Assembly (NCBI GenBank): GCA_004297945.1
Contig: SCRC01000071.1
Coordinates: forward strand, 1 to 46,140
Origin: Candidimonas sp.
GTDB taxonomy: Bacteria; Pseudomonadota; Gammaproteobacteria; Burkholderiales; Burkholderiaceae_B
DNA length: 46,140 bases
Reading direction: 5' to 3'
Shown: piece after piece, positions 7,876 to 14,790 of the stretch
Position numbering within the stretch: position 1 is the stretch's first letter
How the letters are laid out: each line of letters begins with the position of its first letter
Made by a program: the position numbers and the translations under genes
The notes under the pieces: generated by a model
What the model was told of the DNA's origin: nothing
The model's database searches: none
What the model saw: only the letters and a program-made list of their open reading frames with translations

Positions 7876-8517
7876 ATGAGCACCCAGCCCCGCGTCACGT
7901 TCTTTCATTCGCCCAACACCCGCTCCAGCGGTGCGCTGGCGCTGTTCGAAGAACTTGGCGTCGCCTGCGACCTGCACCTGCTCAACATGAAAAAAGGCCA
8001 ACAGCGTCAGCCGGAATATCTGGCCATCAACCCCATGGGCAAAGTGCCCGCCATCGTGCACGACGGTGCCCTGGTCACCGAACAACCCGCCGTATTCATG
8101 TACCTGGCCGATCTTTATCCAGACGCAAAACTGGCGCCCCCCATCGGCGATCCGCTACGCGGGCCCTACCTGCGCTGGATGGTGTACTACGGCTCGTGCT
8201 TTGAACCGGCACTGATCGATCGTGCCCAACAGAACACGCCCGCCAAGCCATCCACGTCGCCCTACGGCGACTACGACACCATGCTGCAAACGCTTACCGA
8301 TCAGCTGCAACCCGGCCCATGGCTGCTTGGCAACACCTTCACCGCCGCCGACGTATTGTGGGGCACTGCGCTGGACTGGACCACCCGATTCAAGCTGGTT
8401 CCCGAGACACCAGTCATTCGCAACTACATCGAACGCGTCGCGGCGCGGCCAGCCGTGGCCCGCGCTCGGGAGAAAGATGCGGCGATGGCCGCTGCCCAAG
8501 ATGGCAGCGCCAAGTAA
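7876..8517 (+). CDS. Glutathione S-transferase family protein
   Basis: The 213-residue protein has a thioredoxin-like N-terminal domain (residues 1-80) with the probable activating serine in FHSPNTRSS, the glutathione-contacting GKVPAIV (cis-Pro) and the ES-type loop VTEQPAVFMYLAD. An all-helical C-terminal domain (about 90-205) includes the N-capping box LGNTFTAADVLWG. Such enzymes conjugate or isomerise electrophiles with glutathione in the cytoplasm. The substrate is unknown. The next gene begins 48 bp downstream on the same strand. Confidence 0.88.
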   Translation: MSTQPRVTFFHSPNTRSSGALALFEELGVACDLHLLNMKKGQQRQPEYLAINPMGKVPAIVHDGALVTEQPAVFMYLADLYPDAKLAPPIGDPLRGPYLRWMVYYGSCFEPALIDRAQQNTPAKPSTSPYGDYDTMLQTLTDQLQPGPWLLGNTFTAADVLWGTALDWTTRFKLVPETPVIRNYIERVAARPAVARAREKDAAMAAAQDGSAK

Positions 8518-8565
8518 AAAGCACCTGAAGCCAGTGACATACACCTGTGAACCAATGAGAAAGCC

Positions 8566-9375
8566 GTGAAATCCAGCAAAGTTATTCTAATCATTATTGA
8601 CGGCCTGGCATGGCAGGTGGCCCATGACGGCATGGGCTACCTGCAAGGCTTGTGCGAGGTGGGCCGGGCCAGCCTCTACCAGCTCGAATGCGCTCTGCCT
8701 TCACTATCGCGCCCGCTCTACGAATGCATCCTGACCGGCGTCCCTCCGGTCGATAGCGGCATCGTCCACAACGGCGTCAACCGTTTATCCAACCAGCAAA
8801 GCCTGTTTCATCTGGCCCGCGCAGCGGGGCTCACGACCGCTGCGGCGAGCTACCATTGGTTCAGTGAACTTTACAACCGCTCGCCCTACGTCCCCGTGCG
8901 TGATCGCTACACAGACGACCCCGCACTGCCGATCCAGCACGGCATTTTCTACCACAGCAACGATTACCCCGATGACCATTTGCTGGTCGACGCGGAGACC
9001 CTGCGTCGACAACACGACCCGGATTTTCTGCTGATCCACCCCATGAGCCTGGACGACACCGGCCATCATCACGGCTTTGACAGCCACCAGTACCGCAATG
9101 CGGCGCGACGCGTTGACAGTGTGCTGGCGGAATATATCCCCGCATGGCTGGCCGCCGACTACCAGGTGATAGTCACCAGCGACCACGGCATGAATAACGA
9201 CCGCAACCACGGCGGCACCCTCCCCGAAGAACGTGAGGTGCCGCTATTCCTGATGGGCAGCCGCTTCAGTCACCACCCCGGCATTCATGCGCGGCAAACC
9301 GAAATCTGCGGCATTGCCGCCGATTTGCTGGGCATCGAGCATTCCAAGCAACACAATGCGGGGCTGCTTCTTTGA
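8566..9375 (+). CDS. Alkaline-phosphatase superfamily (nucleotide pyrophosphatase/phosphodiesterase-like) enzyme
   Basis: The 269-residue protein keeps the two-metal site of the type I phosphodiesterase superfamily: IIIDGLAW (first metal Asp), a Ser nucleophile in LPSLSRPLY at about residue 48, DDTGHHHG and SDHGMN. Closely related proteins hydrolyse phosphodiesters or phosphate esters; the substrate here is unknown. There is no signal peptide, so a cytoplasmic location is expected. The GTG start at 8566 has GAGAAAG upstream. It sits 48 bp after the GST gene and probably shares its transcript. The accessory region begins directly after its stop codon. Confidence 0.82.
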   Translation: MKSSKVILIIIDGLAWQVAHDGMGYLQGLCEVGRASLYQLECALPSLSRPLYECILTGVPPVDSGIVHNGVNRLSNQQSLFHLARAAGLTTAAASYHWFSELYNRSPYVPVRDRYTDDPALPIQHGIFYHSNDYPDDHLLVDAETLRRQHDPDFLLIHPMSLDDTGHHHGFDSHQYRNAARRVDSVLAEYIPAWLAADYQVIVTSDHGMNNDRNHGGTLPEEREVPLFLMGSRFSHHPGIHARQTEICGIAADLLGIEHSKQHNAGLLL

Positions 9376-9378
9376 TAT

Positions 9379-9599
9379 TGGGCGCGTTGAACGCAGGAAA
9401 TATGCAATTTTTGCATATTGCTTTCTTCCACTAGCTCGGCCTCTTTGAGTACATTGCGTGTATGGCGTGAGATAACCGATTAATCACGCCCAAACAATTC
9501 AACCATCTGCGCCTGAGTCAGCCAAACGGTCTCCTGCTCCAGCGACACCTCCAGCCTGACGCTCCCATCCTGGCTGGTATATATCTTGATGTGCTGCAT
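9379..9599 (-). pseudogene. RhuM-family (virulence protein) N-terminal remnant with a nonsense codon
   Basis: From the ATG at 9599 the minus strand encodes 39 residues ending VWLTQAQMVELFGRD, then TAA (9480-9482). In the same frame it continues SVISRHTRNVLKEAELVEES and then NMQKLHIS. The two parts join into the conserved RhuM start, in which a Gln or Arg normally follows FGRD, so TAA probably replaced CAA or a similar codon. Homology ends near 9394, just past the phosphodiesterase-like gene. The remaining 250 or so residues of a typical RhuM protein are missing. It is therefore truncated and dead. The role of RhuM proteins is poorly defined; they often sit in mobile DNA. Confidence 0.8.
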
Positions 9600-10111
9600 G
9601 GGCACCTCGCTGAACGAGCTTGACACAAGCAGGCCATCATACTGTTTCGCCGCGTTATATAGCGCAGAATTAACGCAAATCCGTCATGCCGCGCGCTTCA
9701 GATCTAATAATAGAGGTCAAGGTATACAAATAGCAGCCGAGGACGTATATAAGCCGTCAGGGATATCTGCGCTCTGCCCGGCCTCGCTCAATGGCGTGGC
9801 CGGTCAGCCCGTCAAAAAAAGTCTGGGCCAGCATGGGAGCATGCCGCCCACGACCAATGTGGCGCCCATGCCGCAGGAACCTGATTAATTTCATTCTAAG
9901 TTGACGCATAACCTTCTGATTTCAATATTAAAACCGGGCCCATAAAAGAGCCGGCTTGCCGCTACCGCCTGAGACAACAGGCCTTACAAGCAGGGCTAAA
10001 GGTAAACGTCCTATTTTACAGGGTAATCCCTAGCTACGATACTAAGCGAGATCTCGGCCATTGCAACCAGGCCGCCCACTGTAGTAGCCGTTTGCATTTG
10101 CGCGACGGTGG
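9600..10111. other. Gene-poor accessory stretch
   Basis: There are 512 bp without a supportable gene between the rhuM remnant and the higBA-type pair. Open frames here are short and lack family features. Composition is mixed, with AT-rich patches near 9890-9950. I see no tRNA, terminator or repeat match to other parts of the window. Confidence 0.5.
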
Positions 10112-10435
10112 TCAGGTTGCAACCAATTCCTCCGTCAGATTGGGGTGTTTCGCAAGTAGGCGTAGCAAGCACACTACACCGCCAGGCGGCTGGAATCGCC
10201 CCTGTTCCCAGTCGCGCAGCGTGGCAACGGGAGTGGAAATCCGTTCGGCAAAAGCGGTCTGTGTCAGGCCGGATTTCTGCCGCGCCCGACGAACCAGTAT
10301 TTGCTCAGGCGTGGTAACCCGACCAAGGCCCGCTTTTGCTTCACTGAGCGCCTGGCGCAGATCGGGTAACGCTTCGTCGACGTTGTCCTCGATGGCTCTA
10401 GCCACAATTTCGACGTCTATTTTCTTGATACTCAT
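10112..10435 (-). CDS. HigA/NadS-type antitoxin (XRE helix-turn-helix)
   Basis: The 107-residue protein has a helical N-terminus and a C-terminal helix-turn-helix (ILVRRARQKSGLTQTAFAER then TPVATLRDWEQGRFQPPG), typical of antitoxins encoded after a RelE/HigB-fold toxin. Such antitoxins bind both toxin and operator. The ATG at 10435 lies one base beyond the toxin's TGA, so translation is coupled. Toxin-first order is the HigBA pattern. The partner and the upstream palindrome support function as an autoregulated module. Confidence 0.85.
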   Translation of the reverse strand: MSIKKIDVEIVARAIEDNVDEALPDLRQALSEAKAGLGRVTTPEQILVRRARQKSGLTQTAFAERISTPVATLRDWEQGRFQPPGGVVCLLRLLAKHPNLTEELVAT

Positions 10436-10436
10436 G

Positions 10437-10733
10437 TCACACCACCTTTCGAATTTCGGCAGAATTCATATTGGTTCGGTCGCTTTTGGCGTACAACGCT
10501 ACCAGCAACACGACTTCCTGCGCAGTCAGGTTGAAGTCGATTACCCGTGCACCGCCTGATTTACCGGCGCCAGGCCGACTCCAGCGCACCTTGCGAGCGC
10601 CTTCAGCGCCGGGGATGACGTCGCCAGCGAGTGGGTTGGCTGCAATCCAGGTGATGAAATCGAGCCGTTCATCCTCCAGCCAGATTTTTTCCGCCTGCTT
10701 CTGGAATGTGGGGGTTTCAATAACGGTGCGCAC
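10437..10733 (-). CDS. RelE/HigB-type toxin
   Basis: The 98-residue protein fits the RelE/ParE superfamily toxin group that pairs with NadS/HigA antitoxins: TPTFQKQAEKIWLEDE at the N-terminus, then GDVIPGAEGARKVRW and GGARVIDFNL in the beta-sheet region. Most relatives cleave mRNA on the ribosome. The start codon is GTG at 10733 with a weak ribosome-binding site. The gene is followed after one base by the antitoxin. A 17-bp palindrome sits 10 bp upstream of the start. Confidence 0.83.
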   Translation of the reverse strand: MRTVIETPTFQKQAEKIWLEDERLDFITWIAANPLAGDVIPGAEGARKVRWSRPGAGKSGGARVIDFNLTAQEVVLLVALYAKSDRTNMNSAEIRKVV

Positions 10734-10743
10734 GAATTGATTT

Positions 10744-10760
10744 ATACGGGAATCCCGTAT
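10744..10760. promoter_or_regulatory. Palindromic operator candidate of the higBA-type module
   Basis: ATACGGGA and TCCCGTAT form a perfect 8-bp dyad around a single A. It lies 10 bp upstream of the toxin's GTG, where autorepression by the antitoxin would be expected. A half-site, TCCCGTA, recurs at 10859-10865. Confidence 0.65.
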
Positions 10761-10891
10761 TTAAGGCAATGAACTGGTTTTTAGTCGAGAAATGCGACCA
10801 CATACTCAGTTAAGCATTTCTTGGCCGGAAATAAAGCATAACCTGGCCCAAAAACATATCCCGTAAATACGACCTCTTTTCGGCAGATTTG

Positions 10892-10906
10892 ATCTACCGT
10901 GTAGAT
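10892..10906. promoter_or_regulatory. TCTAC/GTAGA dyad, distal copy
   Basis: ATCTAC and GTAGAT flank CGT. The same TCTAC...GTAGA arms recur with a 6-bp spacer just upstream of hipB (11394-11409). The two could be bound by the same antitoxin. Confidence 0.35.
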
Positions 10907-10940
10907 TCCCGTTACTTATGGGATTCAATCTGTAGATTAA

Positions 10941-11129
10941 TCAACGGTATGAAGCTTTGGATGGCCTAATTGGTATATCGGTGCGTTCCATCTTTCCGAA
11001 AATTGCAGCAAGGTCATTATCCGAAGTTCGATTTTTCGGGCCTTTAACAATTTCGGCAATGATGCCTTTGCTTATGTACTCCTTACGAGACATCGGTAGA
11101 TTAACCCATGTCGAAATCTTCTTACACAC
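10941..11129 (-). CDS. Small hypothetical or truncated gene
   Basis: I do not recognise this 62-residue frame (GTG at 11129, or ATG at 11093). The frame continues upstream without a start to about 11199 and reads like ordinary protein (SALGSISKKTPALKPGLATV), and the C-terminal part is basic (IVKGPKNRTSDNDLAAIFGK). The region is AT-rich compared with the neighbouring chromosome genes. It may be the tail of a lost gene. There is no convincing ribosome-binding site. Confidence 0.25.
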   Translation of the reverse strand: MCKKISTWVNLPMSRKEYISKGIIAEIVKGPKNRTSDNDLAAIFGKMERTDIPIRPSKASYR

Positions 11130-11430
11130 CGTAGCGAGTCCTGGTTTGAGGGCCGGCGTTTTTTTGGATATTGATCCGAGAGCGCTGGAAAACGCGCCAA
11201 CCTACCGCCTCAACCCCAATAAAGCATAAGGTAAATCAGTTATGGATCGAGGTTTGGCCAATTGAATGTCCAATATATTCAACAATTCAGCCAAAAACTA
11301 GATAACATTAAACATATTAGACATTTCCTGTTATCACTGTCTGACACTAATCCATGCCTGAAACGCCTAATATTATTGACAAATAATAGATAATCTACAA
11401 TTATGTAGAATATATTGGATGAAATGAGCT
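11130..11430. other. AT-rich promoter region upstream of hipBA
   Basis: This is about 300 bp of strongly AT-rich DNA without a complete gene. Near 11264-11285 a TTGAAT/ATTCAA dyad is visible, and TATA-like strings occur near 11411-11416. The part nearest hipB contains the TCTACA/TGTAGA dyad. The left end overlaps the upstream extension of the small open frame at 10941-11129. Confidence 0.45.
11394..11409. promoter_or_regulatory. hipBA operator candidate
   Basis: TCTACA and TGTAGA form a perfect 6-bp dyad around ATTA, 21 bp upstream of the hipB ATG, overlapping where the core promoter should be. HipB-type antitoxins repress their own operons at such dyads. Confidence 0.5.
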
Positions 11431-11715
11431 ATGGACATAATCGAAATGGGGCAAGCCGTACGCGAACGACGTCGCGCTTTATCCCTCACGCAAGGGCAGT
11501 TGGTCATGCAAAGCGGGTTGTCACGAGCGACCTTGAGCGCGCTGGAAAATGGCCAACTGGCTGAGCTGGGCGTTAATCGCCTGCTACGCCTTTTAGGGGC
11601 CTTGGGTCTCACGCTTACCGTCGAGCTCGCCCCCACGTACCGTCCCACCATGGATGAACTGTCCGCGATGAATGCGCAGAAGGCGCCACCCGCGAGGGAG
11701 CGCTATCGTGGCTAA
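11431..11715 (+). CDS. hipB: HipB-type antitoxin (XRE helix-turn-helix)
   Basis: The 94-residue protein has a five-helix XRE domain (residues about 6-65: VRERRRALSLTQGQLVMQSG, LSRATLSALENG) and a short disordered tail, as in HipB antitoxins. It binds DNA and the kinase HipA. The start at 11431 follows an AT-rich promoter region with a 6-bp dyad. Its stop codon overlaps the hipA start by 8 bp. Confidence 0.85.
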   Translation: MDIIEMGQAVRERRRALSLTQGQLVMQSGLSRATLSALENGQLAELGVNRLLRLLGALGLTLTVELAPTYRPTMDELSAMNAQKAPPARERYRG

Positions 11716-12943
11716 TACCGCAGAAAAATCCTCGTCGCCTCTCAACGCACTGCTCGACGTATGGGTGGACGACCACTTGGGTTTGCGTCAGGTGGGCGTC
11801 CTGGAACAATGGAGCGAGGCGGGACACGCCTTTCAAAACACGGTTGCGTTTTATTATCTGGACGGACTGACCGATGCCGACGCCATCTCGATCACCATGC
11901 CCATTCGCCGCGCGCCTTACCAACCCCGGGTGGCCGGACTCTCGGGAAATCTGCCGCCCATTTTCGACCAGAACATTCCTGAAGGGGCGTTGCGCGATTA
12001 CCTGATAAGGCGCTACCTGAAAGTGATCGACAACATGGGTGACTTTGATCTGCTGCGCCTGGCCGGCAATCGCAGTATCGGACGGGTACGGGTCGTGCCG
12101 CATGGGGAGCAACCGGTTGCGGGCACGCCCGAAGCGCCACCGCTCTCATACGTGCTCGCCAACCCCGATGCCCAGGCGCCACTCAAGGCCTCCGCGCGCG
12201 ACTTTCCATACCTGGCCATCAACGAGTACCTGTGTTTGTATGCCGCGCAAATGAGCGGGCTGCCCACGGCAAAAGTTCAACTCTCTGACGATGGCCAAGT
12301 GCTCGCAATCACGCGCTTTGATCGGGATGCAAAAGGCGCCCTCTTGGGGTTTGAGGATATGGCCTGTCTCTCGGCCTTAACCGCCCAGGACAAATACAAA
12401 GGCAGTTACGAGGATATGGTGCGTACGCTTAGCTTGATGATTGAGCCCGCCCAGCGCCATGAAGCCCTGGCGCAAGTGTTCAAATCCATTGCGCTCTCGT
12501 GCGTAGTGGGCAACGGTGATGCGCATCTGAAGAATTTTGGCCTGCTCTATGCCGATCCCACGCAAGCCGCGCAGGTGGCGCCTGCCTACGATATCTGTTG
12601 CACTGTCGCGTACTTGCGTGAAGATCAGATGGCGCTTTCCCTGAACCGCAGCAAGCGGTTCCCGAACCGTGCGTCGTTGACTCGATTCGGACGCACCGCG
12701 TGCCGGCTCTCTCATAAAGAGGTGAGCGCCATTCTGGCCGATATCGCCACAGGCGTCGAGTCGGCTGCAGTCGAGCTGGCTTATTATCGCGATCAATTTC
12801 CTGAATTCGATGTGCGTGCGGGCGAAGCCATGCACACGGCCTGGACCTCGCACATGCGAATGGTTCTGGGGTTGGCCCGCACCTACACGCTTCCTGAATC
12901 GCTGACGGCGGTGGGGAGCCATCTTGATTTAGAAATGGAATAA
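11708..12943 (+). CDS. hipA: HipA-family kinase with the glycine-rich ATP loop missing
   Basis: The 411-residue protein shows the HipA N-terminal domain (VGVLEQW, SGNLPPIFDQNIPEGALRDY) and the kinase C-domain with the catalytic loop GNGDAHLKN near residue 267 and the metal Asp in YDICC near 293. Family members phosphorylate aminoacyl-tRNA synthetases. The stretch that should hold the SGxQxK glycine-rich loop, near residue 157, is absent: the frame runs from NPDAQAPLKA straight into FPYLAINEYLCLY. Roughly 30-40 residues are lost in frame compared with typical relatives, so kinase activity is doubtful. The GTG start at 11708 has GAGGGAG upstream and overlaps hipB. The last 20 bp are repeated exactly at 19462-19481. 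Confidence 0.82.
   Translation: MANTAEKSSSPLNALLDVWVDDHLGLRQVGVLEQWSEAGHAFQNTVAFYYLDGLTDADAISITMPIRRAPYQPRVAGLSGNLPPIFDQNIPEGALRDYLIRRYLKVIDNMGDFDLLRLAGNRSIGRVRVVPHGEQPVAGTPEAPPLSYVLANPDAQAPLKASARDFPYLAINEYLCLYAAQMSGLPTAKVQLSDDGQVLAITRFDRDAKGALLGFEDMACLSALTAQDKYKGSYEDMVRTLSLMIEPAQRHEALAQVFKSIALSCVVGNGDAHLKNFGLLYADPTQAAQVAPAYDICCTVAYLREDQMALSLNRSKRFPNRASLTRFGRTACRLSHKEVSAILADIATGVESAAVELAYYRDQFPEFDVRAGEAMHTAWTSHMRMVLGLARTYTLPESLTAVGSHLDLEME
12924..12943 (+). repeat. 20-bp direct repeat, left copy (3' end of hipA)
   Basis: TTGATTTAGAAATGGAATAA is the last 20 bp of hipA including its stop codon. The identical string occurs at 19462-19481 in the same orientation. The pair brackets the cyo operon and the MFS gene. 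Confidence 0.8.
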
Positions 12944-12989
12944 GAATCTGCTCAGATGATAATTGAGAAAATCACCATGGGTACAAAAA

Positions 12990-13757
12990 TCAGCGCGATG
13001 GATGCCGGATCCGCCATTCATGGCGAATCATGATGCCAGCCCCCAGCAGGGTGGCCAGCGCCATCAGGTACCATGTAATGGCGTACCCCAAGTGGTCGTT
13101 GCGAAAGTGGATTTTCGTAAGGCCACCGACAGGCCAGCCCCCCGGGTTTGCATTGGCATCGGCATCGACAAAATAGGGTGCAACCTGTCCGGCGGGCAGA
13201 TCGTCCGCCTTCGCGATGGCGGCCACGTCACGCGAATACCACTGGTTGGCGTCGGGGTGGTTGCGTCGTAGAAAGCCGCCGCGTGGCTCGGTGAAACGCA
13301 ACAGCCCGGTCACGACGACTTTCCCGTCAGGGGCGCTCGCTTTTGCGTAGCCGGAGGTTTCGACAAGGTCGGGCGGAATGTAGCCCCTGTTGATGAGCGC
13401 GATGAAGCCATGATCGGTCTTGAACGGAACCATCACCCAGTAACCGTAGCCCTTGGAACTGGCGCCATGCACCAGCGTCTGCTTAGCAGTAAGGAAATGG
13501 CCTCTGAGCCGCACATGCAGATATTGCAGGTGGCCATCTTCGATACGCTGCCATGCTGCCGGACCGGGAGCGGCTGCGGGCGGCGCGTGAACACGTGTGG
13601 CCACGTCGTGAATCAGCTTCAGCTTCCAGCTCAGGCGGCGTAGCTGCCAGTTGCCCAACAGGATGAACGCGGCAAACGCGCAAGCCGTCAGCACCGTCAA
13701 GATAATGAAACCGCCATTTCGGCGAGGTCTCACCACCTTGCCGGAAGCGGATGTCAC
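12990..13757 (-). CDS. SURF1-family oxidase assembly protein
   Basis: The 255-residue protein starts with a transmembrane helix (about residues 15-35) followed by the SURF1 box GNWQLRRLSWKLKLI. It has GYGYWVMVPF and INRGYIPP in the periplasmic domain and a C-terminal helix (HLGYAITWYLMALATLLG). SURF1 proteins aid haem insertion or assembly of haem-copper oxidases. The GTG at 13757 overlaps the cyoD TGA by 4 bases, making it the last gene of the cyo operon in the position where E. coli has cyoE. It converges with hipA. Confidence 0.87.
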   Translation of the reverse strand: MTSASGKVVRPRRNGGFIILTVLTACAFAAFILLGNWQLRRLSWKLKLIHDVATRVHAPPAAAPGPAAWQRIEDGHLQYLHVRLRGHFLTAKQTLVHGASSKGYGYWVMVPFKTDHGFIALINRGYIPPDLVETSGYAKASAPDGKVVVTGLLRFTEPRGGFLRRNHPDANQWYSRDVAAIAKADDLPAGQVAPYFVDADANANPGGWPVGGLTKIHFRNDHLGYAITWYLMALATLLGAGIMIRHEWRIRHPSR

Positions 13758-14167
13758 GAGCCGTGCGTAGAGTGCTGCTGTTGCGATGTCCCCGGCATCA
13801 TCCCAGGCATCATGTTCACGTTTTCGTTGTATAGGGCCCAAGTGGAGGCTCCAAGCACGATGACGACCAATACGGCAGCGAAGATGAAAGCCAGCAGGTT
13901 CCAGCCGCCTTCCGAGCGCGTATCCAGGTGCAGGAAGTAGATAATGTGCACGAAGATTTGTACGACAGCCAGGATCAGCACGATGACGATGGTGGCAAAA
14001 CGATTTTCGATGACATGCCCCATGACCAGCCAGAACGGGATGATGGTCAGGATGGCCGCCAGCACGAAACCAGTCAGGTAACTGCGCAAGGAGCCTTCAT
14101 GCGCTTGCATGGCGCCGTCATCGTGGCCGGGTGATGCAACGGCGCCGGATGGAGATGGGTGACTCAT
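13754..14167 (-). CDS. cyoD: Cytochrome bo3 quinol oxidase subunit IV
   Basis: The 137-residue protein (E. coli about 109) has three transmembrane helices and the CyoD signature HIIYFLHLDTRSEGGWN. N- and C-terminal tails are longer than usual; the C-terminus is rich in Met, Gln and His. It stabilises the binuclear-centre subunit in the inner membrane. The ATG at 14167 overlaps the cyoC stop codon. Confidence 0.92.
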   Translation of the reverse strand: MSHPSPSGAVASPGHDDGAMQAHEGSLRSYLTGFVLAAILTIIPFWLVMGHVIENRFATIVIVLILAVVQIFVHIIYFLHLDTRSEGGWNLLAFIFAAVLVVIVLGASTWALYNENVNMMPGMMPGTSQQQHSTHGS

Positions 14168-14790
14168 CGCAATACTCCTATCAGATAGACATAGCTGAAA
14201 ACGCCCACCCATACCAGATCCAGGAAATGCCAGAACATGCTCAGGCAGCGCAGGCGCCGGATATTGTCCTGCGTAAGGCCGTAGCGATTCAGCTGCACCA
14301 TCAGCACGATCAGCCATAGCGCACCGAAGGTCACATGCAACCCGTGCGTGCCTACCAAGGCGAAGAACGAAGACAGGAACGCGCTACGGCCTGGCCCGGC
14401 GCCCTGAGCGATCAAGTCGATGAATTCGTGGATTTCCAGGCCAACAAAGGCTGCCGCCAGTATGCCGGCGACCGCCAGCCAACCGAGCAGGGCGCGCTTG
14501 TTGCCTCGCTCTAGCTGCAGCATCGCAAAACCGAAGGTTACCGAGGAAACGAGCAGCAAAGCGGTGTTCCAGGCCAGCCCGGGCAGATCGAAGACCTGGC
14601 TGCCCGTCGGGCCGCCTGCGTAGTGACTGCCCAGCACCGCATTGGCGACGAACAAGGACGCAAAGATGAAGCAGTCGCTCATCAGGTAAATCCAGAACCC
14701 GAGCAGGGTTCCGTTATGCAAGGGCGGTTCCTCGTGGCAATAGAACGTTGGCGCCGCGCGGCGGCCCGTAGTGATGGCACCGGTATTCAT
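14164..14790 (-). CDS. cyoC: Cytochrome bo3 quinol oxidase subunit III
   Basis: The 208-residue protein (E. coli 204) has five hydrophobic helices and the subunit III family sequence [20 protein letters not shown] near the start and [14 protein letters not shown] later. It is a structural subunit of the proton-pumping quinol oxidase. It overlaps cyoB (stop at 14787) and cyoD by 4 bases each, indicating translational coupling. Confidence 0.94.
   Translation of the reverse strand: MNTGAITTGRRAAPTFYCHEEPPLHNGTLLGFWIYLMSDCFIFASLFVANAVLGSHYAGGPTGSQVFDLPGLAWNTALLLVSSVTFGFAMLQLERGNKRALLGWLAVAGILAAAFVGLEIHEFIDLIAQGAGPGRSAFLSSFFALVGTHGLHVTFGALWLIVLMVQLNRYGLTQDNIRRLRCLSMFWHFLDLVWVGVFSYVYLIGVLR

Noticed and set aside
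9780-9885. Minus-strand fragment (PMLAQTFFDGLTGHAIERG) faintly like an ArsC-type reductase start
   Set aside because: The match is short and lacks the catalytic Cys loop; it could be chance.
9586-9888. Plus-strand 100-residue frame between the rhuM remnant and higBA
   Set aside because: Its start lies on top of the antisense RhuM start, it has low-complexity composition and no ribosome-binding site.
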